Source of the DNA: Chlorobiota bacterium
Lineage (GTDB): Bacteria; Bacteroidota; Ignavibacteria; OLB7
Direction of reading: 5' to 3'
Length of the DNA: 64,000 nucleotides
Assembly: GCA_016700335.1 (NCBI GenBank)
Contig: CP065014.1
Location: 2,889,001-2,953,000 of the forward strand
Notes under the pieces: model-generated
The model's input: only the letters and a program-made list of their open reading frames with translations
The model's database searches: none
Told to the model about the DNA's origin: nothing
Shown here: positions 29,756-37,927 of the stretch, in pieces
How the letters are laid out: each line of letters opens with the position of its first letter
Position numbering within the stretch: position 1 is the stretch's first letter
Position numbers and translations under genes: made by a program

Positions 29756-30634
29756 ATGCAATTCTTTAAAGTTTTTATTATTACTTTTTATACAGTTTTT
29801 GGATCAATTTACTGTTCAAATTCAATTAACAATAATAACTTATTTCAAAAGTTAACTGTGCATGCATTTGATTCAACAAATGTTTCTAACAAGATTTCTA
29901 TCTCTGATACTATTTTAAAAGATATAAAATCTATTGGTAGTGATTTCCTTTTAATGTACTCTTCTCCATTAAGATTCACTTCTTCAGATTGGTTGATAAC
30001 TGGAGGTGTTATAATAACTGATGTTTCATCAATGTATCTGTTAGATGAAATAATGAGTAAAAAATTTCTTGAAGGTCATAATGGAACAAAGGACAAAATT
30101 AATGAGTTTGGCAATTATTTTGGAAGCACTATTCCAAATTTAATAGTTTCTGGTGGAGTATATTTAAGTGGTTTGATTTTTAATTCTTATAAACTTAGAA
30201 CCTCAGGACTTCACGTATTTCAAGCATCTTTGTATTCTGGTTTATTGAATATTATTCTTAAAGGTGTAATTGGAAGGGAAAGACCTTATGGTGGTGAAGG
30301 TCCTTTTATTTTTCAACCATTTTCTTCAGATAATAAATTCAACTCTCACCCATCTGGTCACTCTACAATGGCATTTGCTCTGGCATCTTCACTTTCTTGT
30401 GAAATAGACAATACATTTGCTACAATTTTACTTTACTCAGCTGCAACATTAACAATGGGTTCTAGAATTTATAGTAATATGCATTGGTTTAGTGATACAT
30501 TTTTTGGAGCTGTTATTGGTTCTGCTTTTGGTTATGGAGTATATTATTTAAATGATATTCCCAAACCATTGGGAATTAGCCAATTGCAAGTTTACCCAAA
30601 ATTCAATGGAATTGGGATGAGTTATAATTTTTAG
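29756..30634 (+). CDS. PAP2-superfamily phosphatase (membrane-associated)
   Basis: About 292 residues with a signal peptide-like N-terminus. I chose the ATG at 29756 over the upstream TTG at 29723 because MQFFKVFIITF begins the hydrophobic signal and the TTG sits just after the terminator. The three PAP2 motifs are present: KGVIGRERP, PSGHS, and SRIYSNMHWFSDTFFG with the catalytic histidine. These hydrolyse lipid phosphates such as undecaprenyl pyrophosphate or phosphatidic acid at the membrane. Several hydrophobic helices surround the motifs. The gene stands alone. Confidence 0.9.
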   Translation: MQFFKVFIITFYTVFGSIYCSNSINNNNLFQKLTVHAFDSTNVSNKISISDTILKDIKSIGSDFLLMYSSPLRFTSSDWLITGGVIITDVSSMYLLDEIMSKKFLEGHNGTKDKINEFGNYFGSTIPNLIVSGGVYLSGLIFNSYKLRTSGLHVFQASLYSGLLNIILKGVIGRERPYGGEGPFIFQPFSSDNKFNSHPSGHSTMAFALASSLSCEIDNTFATILLYSAATLTMGSRIYSNMHWFSDTFFGAVIGSAFGYGVYYLNDIPKPLGISQLQVYPKFNGIGMSYNF

Positions 30635-31041
30635 CTTAATACTATTATAAAATATAATTTATTTTTAGATTTTCAATTTTCTCATTTTTGAATTACAAAT
30701 GAAATTGTTTCTGTTATTCCATCATATTGAATTATGAAATAGTAATTGCTATTGTGGCAATTTGTTCTGTTTTTATGATAACATTTTCTCATTATAACTA
30801 TAGTTCATTTTTATTCCTATAAAATGTTGTTAATTAAATTCAATTAGTTAAGTTTGTTATGTACTTTATTTTTCTTAAATATCCTAACAAATAAGTAACA
30901 TATTTCTAACGACATCAAAGCATTCTCTTAAGTCACCAAAGGGCATATCTGTAAAGGCTTTTCATGCCGTTAAATAGTTTTAGATTTTAATTGTGTTTAC
31001 AGGGCTAAATTATCAATTATATTTTTTTAACAATTAACAAA
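30635..31041. other. About 400-base intergenic segment before cassette A
   Basis: No ORF of note. It contains one arm of an imperfect direct repeat (30743-30787) and a less AT-rich stretch (30935-31010). That stretch holds short inverted repeats, GGCAT/ATGCC (30942-30946, 30964-30968) and CTGTAAA/TTTACAG (30949-30955, 30996-31002), directly upstream of the ATG at 31042. These could form a leader structure; the role is unknown. Confidence 0.4.
30743..30787 (+). repeat. Imperfect direct repeat flanking cassette A, left copy
   Basis: It shares the 14-mer AATTTGTTCTGTTT (30759-30772) and a following TAACATTTT with 33050-33090, with one base of length difference. It lies outside the cassette's genes in the same orientation as the right copy. 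Confidence 0.35.
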
Positions 31042-31834
31042 ATGAAAAAAAGTATTTCCGCCATTAACTCTATTTGTGTGGCACCCAAATCTTGCTCAAC
31101 TGAGTTGAACTCAAGTTATTTTATTAATAATGTAAATCCGCTCGGCTTCCGCTCGGCTTCCGAAAAATCGATTTAAATTTCTTAAACATTTTATCATTTT
31201 AACAACATTTATTATCTCCTTTTTCTCTATTCCAAATTTGGTTTATTCTGAAAATTGTACTGATTGTTTATTTTCTGGTAATGAACCAATTATAGTAGTT
31301 AGTGAAAGTGTATGTGGTGATAGTATTCATTGTCGGTTCTATGCACATGTTCAATTTCATCAATGCAATGGAGTTTGTGAAGTTCAGTTACTTGCTTTCT
31401 ATATGCAATCTGGTTGCTCTTGTCCTGATAGTCAAATTATTAAGGAAATAATGCAGAAAATTGTGACTAGAGTACCTTGTAATGGTAACATAGTTAGGCT
31501 AATTGCAGGTGGATGTTGGAGGCATGATTATGCCGAAACAATTGGCATTTTCCAACCTGGAGTTGCTCCTAATGGTACTCCGATTAGTGGTAATGGTCGC
31601 CGTTATTATCCTTGCGATAGTGGTTCTTGTTGTAGAGCGGAATATGCAACTGATAGTACTGGCAATTTAGCACTCATTAACAAACAGACTATTGGAAATT
31701 GCCCTGTCGAGATTAGGGATCCTAACACTGTTTACGCATATAGTAAATGTGAGCCTATTTGCGATTGGTTTCCTGATGGACCTTTCCCATCAATAACTTT
31801 AAAATTTCCAAATTCCATTTTAACTAAAAATTAA
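31042..31834 (+). pseudogene. Cysteine-rich exported protein of cassette A, out of frame at an 11-bp tandem repeat
   Basis: An ATG at 31042 opens a frame (MKKSISAINSICVAPKSC) that reads into two copies of CCGCTCGGCTT (31138-31159) and stops at a TAA soon after. The second frame, open from 31136 with no ATG, carries KFLKHFIILTTFIISFFS, a good signal peptide, then ENCTDC and 17 or more cysteines to 31834. The mismatch between the two frames is one base (mod 3), so an additional 11-bp copy would join them exactly. The product has CC and CxxC motifs (CDSGSCC) shared with the protein at 59220-59920. It may be phase-variable and currently off, or degraded. It ends 5 bases before the propeller gene. 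Confidence 0.7.
31138..31162 (+). repeat. Tandem 11-bp repeat (two copies plus 3 bases)
   Basis: CCGCTCGGCTT occurs at 31138-31148 and 31149-31159, followed by CCG. It is GC-rich in an AT-rich region, and lies between a start codon and a signal-peptide-coding segment. Confidence 0.95.
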
Positions 31835-31839
31835 TTTCA

Positions 31840-32943
31840 ATGAGAGTAATATCTATATTAACTTTTTATCTTCTTGTTTGTAATTTATGCTTTAGTCAAC
31901 AAAGGCATTTATGGGTTCCAGGTATTTTAGATGGTACTGTTGGAACATTTGTTTATGGTGGTGAATATGCTGATCCAATGAATGGTCTTTTAGTTAATGC
32001 ATTTTACATATATCGTACAACTGATGGAGGGCTTAACTGGGAGCGAAGATTTCAAAATAACGGATTAGATTGTTTTGTTTCTGAGGTTTCTTATCCTAAA
32101 AAGAATTATGCTTTTGTGGCTATTAAAGAAGGAATTGCACTTTCAACAGATGATGGTGAGACTTGGAAAAAGAAAAAAATCTTTAAAGATAGTATTAATG
32201 ATTCAAGGCTTTCTATGTTTGATGAAAATAATGGTGGATTAGTTATTGTAACTTTTGCAAAGACACCAACCACTCATTTATTGATAACAGAAGATGGTTG
32301 GTTGACAAGTAGGGAGTTACATGTTCCTAAACCCAAAAATTGGGGGGATAGTGATAACATTAGCTTTCATAGAGTTGTTTGCATTGCTCCTAAAGTCTAT
32401 TTGGTTGGCATTTATTCTTATAAATACAAAAATATGTTTTATAGAACAACTGATGCTGGAGAAACTTGGGAACTGATTCCTGACCCAACAAAACCAAATA
32501 GAGGTACTAGTGTTCAGGTGTTTAGGTATTCATTTATAAACGAAAAAGAGGGTGTAATGGTAGGTCCTGATCAAGATTCTATAACAAAAAATAAGAGTTT
32601 GGATTTTCAACTTACTAAAGATGGAGGTTTAACTTGGCAACCTTTTGCTATTTTTAATATAGATAAAAACCAATTACCTTTGAATGATTTTGTTTATATG
32701 GGGAATGGTAAATTAACATTCATTACAAATTTTATTTACCGAACTGAAGATGGTGGTAAAACATTTGTAAGAGACAGCATATTAAATATGCCAGAAATAA
32801 TTTTTAACCTTATCCATAATAAAAAAGGTGGGAGAAGTTCAATATTTTTTAATGGAGTTTGGCATGATTCAGGACCAATCCCAATTAAAAGCGTTATAGA
32901 CGACATCAACTTAACAGTAAAGAGGAAAATGAAGTTTTGGTAA
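31840..32943 (+). CDS. Exported BNR/photosystem-assembly-like propeller protein, cassette A
   Basis: A 367-residue protein with a signal peptide (cleavage near residue 20). It has repeated BNR/Ycf48-like elements: YRTTDGGLNWERRF, LSTDDGETWKKKK, YRTTDAGETWELIP, QLTKDGGLTWQPF and YRTEDGGKTF, about five blades of a propeller. It ends at KRKMKFW, where related exported proteins normally continue into a T9SS sorting domain (KxYPNP). The sorting domain is missing. It may be retained in the periplasm, or the gene may be truncated. Partner of the cysteine-rich gene just upstream. Confidence 0.82.
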   Translation: MRVISILTFYLLVCNLCFSQQRHLWVPGILDGTVGTFVYGGEYADPMNGLLVNAFYIYRTTDGGLNWERRFQNNGLDCFVSEVSYPKKNYAFVAIKEGIALSTDDGETWKKKKIFKDSINDSRLSMFDENNGGLVIVTFAKTPTTHLLITEDGWLTSRELHVPKPKNWGDSDNISFHRVVCIAPKVYLVGIYSYKYKNMFYRTTDAGETWELIPDPTKPNRGTSVQVFRYSFINEKEGVMVGPDQDSITKNKSLDFQLTKDGGLTWQPFAIFNIDKNQLPLNDFVYMGNGKLTFITNFIYRTEDGGKTFVRDSILNMPEIIFNLIHNKKGGRSSIFFNGVWHDSGPIPIKSVIDDINLTVKRKMKFW

Positions 32944-32972
32944 TTTAAGTTTTTCGATTTTGCTATTAAAGT

Positions 32973-33017
32973 CATCGGCACATAAAAAATTCATTTTTAA
33001 TGTGCCGATGTTTTTTT
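32973..33017 (+). terminator. Rho-independent terminator after cassette A
   Basis: An 11-bp stem CATCGGCACAT / ATGTGCCGATG (32973-32983 with 33000-33010), then seven Ts. Confidence 0.88.
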
Positions 33018-33049
33018 ATCAATATTAGTGTTGATTTGTTCAAAAGTAC

Positions 33050-33090
33050 TTGCGATAGGGGTAATTTGTTCTGTTTAGCATTAACATTTT
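33050..33090 (+). repeat. Imperfect direct repeat flanking cassette A, right copy
   Basis: It carries AATTTGTTCTGTTT (33063-33076) and TAACATTTT (33082-33090), as at 30743-30787. The pair brackets the 2.2-kb cassette and its terminator. Confidence 0.35.
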
Positions 33091-33168
33091 TTTTAGCTTT
33101 TTACACCTTATAAAAACATTTCTAAAATTTAATTACATATAAAAATAATTCAATTAAAATTTTGGGAA

Positions 33169-34632
33169 TTAGATAACATCAATAACCATCATGTTAGTTC
33201 GTGCTTTTGTAACAACTGGGTATCCAGCAGTAAGAATAACTCTATCACCTTTTTTAACATAACCGTTTTCAAATGCAGTTTTCTTCATTAATACAATTGC
33301 ATCATCAGTTGAAACAGGTTGTTCTTTTAGTGCAAGAGCTTCAACACCATTATACAACATTAACATTCTACAAATTTTTTCATTTTGAGTAATAGCAATT
33401 ATTGGAATGTCTGGTCTTTGCCTTGACATCATTTTAGCAGTTACACCTCTATAAGTAAAACACAGAATTGCTTTTGCACCAACTTGTTCTGAAAGTTCAC
33501 AAGCAGCAGAAGCAATAGCATATTCTGATCTTTCATCTTCATTTTGAATAGATGGTGGATGTTTAATACTTTGTCCATAAAGCATAATGCTTTCAGCACT
33601 TTCAATTATATCATTCATTGTTCTAACAGATTCAATAGGGTAAGCACCAACTGAAGTTTCAGCACTAAGCATAACAACATCAGTACCATCAAGAACAGCA
33701 TTTGCAACATCAGATGATTCAGCCCTTGTAGGTCTAGGATTCATTACCATAGATTCAAGCATTTGAGTTGCTGTTATGACACATCTTCCGGCTTGATTAC
33801 ATTTTTTTATGATTCTTTTTTGCCATAAAGGAACTTCATGACTTGGAATTTCAACACCTAAATCACCTCTTGCAATCATTATTGCATCTGACGCTAAAAT
33901 TATTGAATCAAGTTCCATAAGTGCTTCTACTTTTTCAATCTTAGCAATAACTGGCGTTGAATATCCTTTTTTTTGTATTAATTCTTTAATTGATGTAATA
34001 TCTTTTGCTGACCTAACAAATGATAGTGCAACATAATCAACTCCTAATTTTAATCCAAAATCTAAATCTTCTAAATCCTTTTCTGTCATTGATGGTTCAC
34101 TAATTTTTACTCCAGGTAAATTCATACCTTTTTTTTCTTTCAACAAACCACCATTAATTACTCTACAATAAACATTAGAATTATCTTTTGACTCAACTTT
34201 TAAAGCAAGCAATCCATCATCAATTAAAATTGAATCACCAACTTTTACATCATTTATTAGGTTCTTATAACCAGATGGAATGCGGTTATCGCCAGGAAGA
34301 ACTTTTTCAACAGTTATTGTTACAACTTCATTTGTTACCAAAGTTATTGGTCCGTTTGGCAAAGCACCAACTCTAATTTTAGGACCTTGCAAATCTTGAA
34401 TAATTGGGATATGCTTGTTCATTTCTGATGAAACTTTTCGAGTAATATCAAAAAGTGCTTTATGAGTTTCATAGGCAGCATGTGAGAAATTCAATCTGAT
34501 TGCGTCTGCCCCAACTTCAATTAAATCTCTTATTTTCTCAGGTGTAGCAGTTGCCGGACCTAAAGTACAAAGGATTTTAGCGTGTTGTAAGGAGAATCCT
34601 TCAGGATCTGGTAAGAATAGTGATGTTATCAT
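33169..34632 (-). CDS. pyk: Pyruvate kinase
   Basis: About 487 residues. I chose the ATG at 34632 over a TTG four codons upstream, giving an N-terminus MITSLFLPDPEGF before AKILCTLGPAT. Pyruvate kinase segments are DAIRLNFSHA, IIQDLQGPKIRVG, IAKIEKVEAL (the catalytic lysine), MIARGDLGVEIP, VITATQMLESM and PRPTRAESSDVANAVLDGTD. It converts PEP and ADP to pyruvate and ATP at the end of glycolysis. It is the last gene of a run of minus-strand genes but is separated from the TonB receptor by a terminator-like hairpin, so it is probably transcribed on its own. Confidence 0.96.
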   Translation of the reverse strand: MITSLFLPDPEGFSLQHAKILCTLGPATATPEKIRDLIEVGADAIRLNFSHAAYETHKALFDITRKVSSEMNKHIPIIQDLQGPKIRVGALPNGPITLVTNEVVTITVEKVLPGDNRIPSGYKNLINDVKVGDSILIDDGLLALKVESKDNSNVYCRVINGGLLKEKKGMNLPGVKISEPSMTEKDLEDLDFGLKLGVDYVALSFVRSAKDITSIKELIQKKGYSTPVIAKIEKVEALMELDSIILASDAIMIARGDLGVEIPSHEVPLWQKRIIKKCNQAGRCVITATQMLESMVMNPRPTRAESSDVANAVLDGTDVVMLSAETSVGAYPIESVRTMNDIIESAESIMLYGQSIKHPPSIQNEDERSEYAIASAACELSEQVGAKAILCFTYRGVTAKMMSRQRPDIPIIAITQNEKICRMLMLYNGVEALALKEQPVSTDDAIVLMKKTAFENGYVKKGDRVILTAGYPVVTKARTNMMVIDVI

Positions 34633-34716
34633 ATGGACGTGCAATATAACTTAATAAAGTTGAACAAGTTAATTATTAAAACTTAATATTGTTATAGATT
34701 TCATATTTATAAAATA

Positions 34717-34749
34717 TTTAAGTGGTCCTTTTAGTAAGAACCACTTAAA
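34717..34749 (-). terminator. Probable terminator of the TonB receptor gene
   Basis: A perfect 10-bp stem (34717-34726 with 34740-34749), 10 bases beyond the stop of the receptor. The minus-strand downstream is AT-rich rather than a clean T run. Confidence 0.55.
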
Positions 34750-34759
34750 AATAAATTTA

Positions 34760-37234
34760 CTAAAATTTTGTTCTTAATGTTACAAATATATTTCTTCCTG
34801 GTGAACTAAATCCAGAACCAAATGTTCTATAATTTTTATCTAAAATATTTTCTATACCAGCTTGAATTCTAATATTTTTAAATAGCATATAAGAACTTTT
34901 AAAATTTAATGTACTCCATGCAGGCATTCCTTCAGGAGTTGCATACTCGATATTATCTTCACCATCAAGTTTATAATCTTCAAGTTTTTTTTCACCATTA
35001 AACATATAATAAAATTCAGCATTAAAAGAGTTTGCATTATAGCTAATTCCTATATTTCCATACACTGGTGGTACATGATCTAGAGGTGTTGTTGAATCGC
35101 CAGATTCAATTCTTCCTTGTGTTAAATTTACATTCCCATAAAAATTAAATCCATCATAAAAGTTAGCGTTTAGTCCAATTGAAAATCCTTTAATGTTTGC
35201 TTTAAGTTTATTTACGCTAGTAACAACTTTACTCATTGTTCCATCATAACTAACTGAATCTTGACCATTCAATTTTATTGGCTCAACAGTTATAGCATCA
35301 TTCAAAGTGGTATAATAAGCTGTAGTATTTAACTTAAATATTGAGAAATTAGCATCAATTGAAAATTCACCGTTATATACTTTTTCAGATTTTAAATCTG
35401 GATTTGGAATTATAAGTGAACCAGAACCAGATTCAAATACTTTTGCTATATCATCAACATTTGGAGTTCTGTAGCCAGATGATCCAAGTAAAGAAAAACG
35501 CAAATTATTGTTAGGTGAATAGATAACTCCAAGATTACCACTAAATGAAATATTGTTTTGCACTGCTTCATTATAAGGGAATGGAAAGAATGTTTTATCA
35601 ATAAATTTTGCAGTTAAAGAATTGCTATTAAGCCTTGCTCCTGCTTCTAAAAAAATATAATCATTTAATGATAATTTATCTGTAAAATAAACTGCATAAG
35701 AACTCGTATTACTACCACCATCAGGATATCTAGTATTAGCAGCTGTAACAGCATTACTAACAATGTCCGTATTTGTAGCAGATGACTTTACATCATTGTA
35801 AACTACTTCCAACCCATATTTTATTATGTGATTTTCATACTTTTTAATTGCATCAACATTCCCAGAATATACATTTACTTTTTCTATTTGACTTTTTAGT
35901 AATTTATTATTAAGTCTTCTACTTTGCCTGCTTTCTTCAAAATTCTGATATGCAATAATTGTATTAATATTATCGTACAAAAATGTTTTATCTGAAACAT
36001 CTAACCTATAATTTAACATCATCCATTTTTCAGGACCATAATACCATTCAGCAAATTTTAGTTTGCTATTGCTAAGATCTGTTAATCTATCATAACGAGG
36101 AACATCTGATGTATTTGTTAAATGGAAACTCAAAGTATGTTCAATATTATCACATTGAATATATTTAAATTTTTGCAATAAGTTATACTGATTGAACTTT
36201 GTTCCAACTTGAATTTCAGGGCTTGGGTTTGTGATTATAGAATCGATATTATTAATTCTTTCAACATAAAAATTTCTGTCGAAGGCTGCATAAGATTTGG
36301 TTATTTTACCTGTGCTATCTTTTACATTTATCATTACTTTATCATTCTGACCTTGTTTGGTATCCCCAAATTCAGAGTAAGTAAAAGATGTTATTGAAGC
36401 AAATTTCTCAAACCCAATATTCAAATCTGCGTGCCCTGTCAATTCATTATTTGCACTTGAAAACCTAAGAAAAGCATCCCCAAATAAATTATAATTTTCA
36501 CTAAATCCAGTCAAAGGGGATATAGTTCTGAAGTGCATAACCCCACCTAATGCATCACTTCCATAAACTGTAGAGCCAGGACCAAACACTACTTCCAATT
36601 TATTTAAAGATGAGTTATCAACTCTTAGAACATTTTGCAAATGACCACCCCTAAAAATTGCGTTATTCATTCTAACATCATCAACAACTAATAAAGTTTT
36701 GTTTGCTTCAAATCCGCGTAAAATGGTGCTTCCTCCCCCCCCTTGACTTTTTTGAATAAATACATTCCCCAAATTTGACAATGCATCAGCAGTGGTTTGT
36801 GAATTACTTTGTTCTAACTCAATCGAATTGACTGATATTACTTGGTTTGTTATCTGAGATTTAGGTTCTTCAAATTTACTTGCACTTATTATTACTTCTT
36901 TTCCTTCTATAACTTTACTAGAATCTTTAAAATTTTTAACATCATTTGGATTAAGTTTTTTTGAACTTAATAAATTTTCAATTGAACTATTTTTATTAGT
37001 TGTTTCGATTCTATTTTTGTATTCTTCAGGTTTGGTAGAACTAACCAGTCCAACTTCTTTATTTTTTGTAATTTCATTTTGGTTATTATTTGAATTTGGG
37101 TACAGATCTTTTGATTCTAAATATTTACTTGAACTCAAAGTTTTTTCAGAGTTGTCAATAATTTTACTAGAATCTTGAGCAATCAAAAATGTGTGAACTG
37201 ATATAAAAAGGATTATTGAAGATATTTTATTCAT
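34760..37234 (-). CDS. TonB-dependent outer-membrane receptor
   Basis: An 824-residue protein with a signal peptide and an N-terminal linker of about 85 residues rich in Ser/Asn/Lys. A TonB-box-like EVIISASKF leads into a plug domain at about residues 125-240 (ADALSNLGNVFIQ, GSTILRGFEANKTLLVVDDVRMNNA, GPGSTVYGSDALGG). The 22-strand type barrel ends with NIFVTLRTKF, including the terminal aromatic residue. The RMNNAIFRGGHLQNVLRVD segment resembles haem/cobalamin-type receptors, but the substrate is not certain. Upstream on the same strand lies a membrane protein of the kind often found with TonB receptors, 131 bases before this start. Confidence 0.92.
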   Translation of the reverse strand: MNKISSIILFISVHTFLIAQDSSKIIDNSEKTLSSSKYLESKDLYPNSNNNQNEITKNKEVGLVSSTKPEEYKNRIETTNKNSSIENLLSSKKLNPNDVKNFKDSSKVIEGKEVIISASKFEEPKSQITNQVISVNSIELEQSNSQTTADALSNLGNVFIQKSQGGGGSTILRGFEANKTLLVVDDVRMNNAIFRGGHLQNVLRVDNSSLNKLEVVFGPGSTVYGSDALGGVMHFRTISPLTGFSENYNLFGDAFLRFSSANNELTGHADLNIGFEKFASITSFTYSEFGDTKQGQNDKVMINVKDSTGKITKSYAAFDRNFYVERINNIDSIITNPSPEIQVGTKFNQYNLLQKFKYIQCDNIEHTLSFHLTNTSDVPRYDRLTDLSNSKLKFAEWYYGPEKWMMLNYRLDVSDKTFLYDNINTIIAYQNFEESRQSRRLNNKLLKSQIEKVNVYSGNVDAIKKYENHIIKYGLEVVYNDVKSSATNTDIVSNAVTAANTRYPDGGSNTSSYAVYFTDKLSLNDYIFLEAGARLNSNSLTAKFIDKTFFPFPYNEAVQNNISFSGNLGVIYSPNNNLRFSLLGSSGYRTPNVDDIAKVFESGSGSLIIPNPDLKSEKVYNGEFSIDANFSIFKLNTTAYYTTLNDAITVEPIKLNGQDSVSYDGTMSKVVTSVNKLKANIKGFSIGLNANFYDGFNFYGNVNLTQGRIESGDSTTPLDHVPPVYGNIGISYNANSFNAEFYYMFNGEKKLEDYKLDGEDNIEYATPEGMPAWSTLNFKSSYMLFKNIRIQAGIENILDKNYRTFGSGFSSPGRNIFVTLRTKF

Positions 37235-37365
37235 TGTGTTTATTTGTATTTTAAAATTAATTTTGAATTTACTGACATCACCAATCTTTATACATATAAA
37301 TAGAGAATAATTTAGCTAAATGTTTATCTCATTGAATTGGCGTTTTTATTAACGTCTGCTAAATA

Positions 37366-37896
37366 TCAAGCAATTAATTTTGGCGGAGGAATTAATATAT
37401 CATTATAAATTTTGGAGGGAAAAATTCCTTTGTAAGATGAAAGATATTCAATCAATGTTCTTAGAGAAATTTTGATACAAAGGCTTTCAAGAGGTAATGA
37501 ATCTATATTAACTAATACAAATAAATTGTTTTTTTTTTGATTGCATGACTTACCATTACCAGTATTTTCGTCATTTGAATTTTTAAAAGTAGTGTTTAAA
37601 ATTGTTTCTTTTTTATCTAAGTAACAAACCAAACATACTTTACCATTATTGTTTTCAACTTTAACTATATCATACAAATTTCCTTTGTAACTAATTTCGT
37701 CTTTTTCTTTGTATGATATTTCATTAATTGAAACTGAATTTAAATCGATTTTGACTAAATGTTTCCCTTCCATTTTGGAAATTATTATTTTTACATCTTT
37801 CCTTATTAAATCCCTTGAGATTATAAACACAAGTGAGTATCCAATTGTTTGAAACAATATGGTTAATAAAAGAAATATGGAAATAGTTTTTTTCAC
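37366..37896 (-). CDS. Small membrane-anchored protein found with TonB receptors
   Basis: About 176 residues when read from the GTG at 37896, which gives VKKTISIFLLLTILFQTIGY, a single N-terminal membrane segment typical of this family. A TTG start at 37947 would overlap the upstream cyclase gene by 20 bases and add an unlikely hydrophobic tail, so I prefer the GTG. The extracytoplasmic part is acidic and charged with a few cysteines (KVCLVCYLD; SCNQKKN) and ends PPPKLIA. From memory of Bacteroidota gene clusters this resembles small proteins placed next to TonB receptors, but the exact role is unknown. Confidence 0.6.
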   Translation of the reverse strand: MKKTISIFLLLTILFQTIGYSLVFIISRDLIRKDVKIIISKMEGKHLVKIDLNSVSINEISYKEKDEISYKGNLYDIVKVENNNGKVCLVCYLDKKETILNTTFKNSNDENTGNGKSCNQKKNNLFVLVNIDSLPLESLCIKISLRTLIEYLSSYKGIFPSKIYNDILIPPPKLIA

Positions 37897-37927
37897 ACTT
37901 TTGGTAAACGGAAGTACTTTTACAAAA

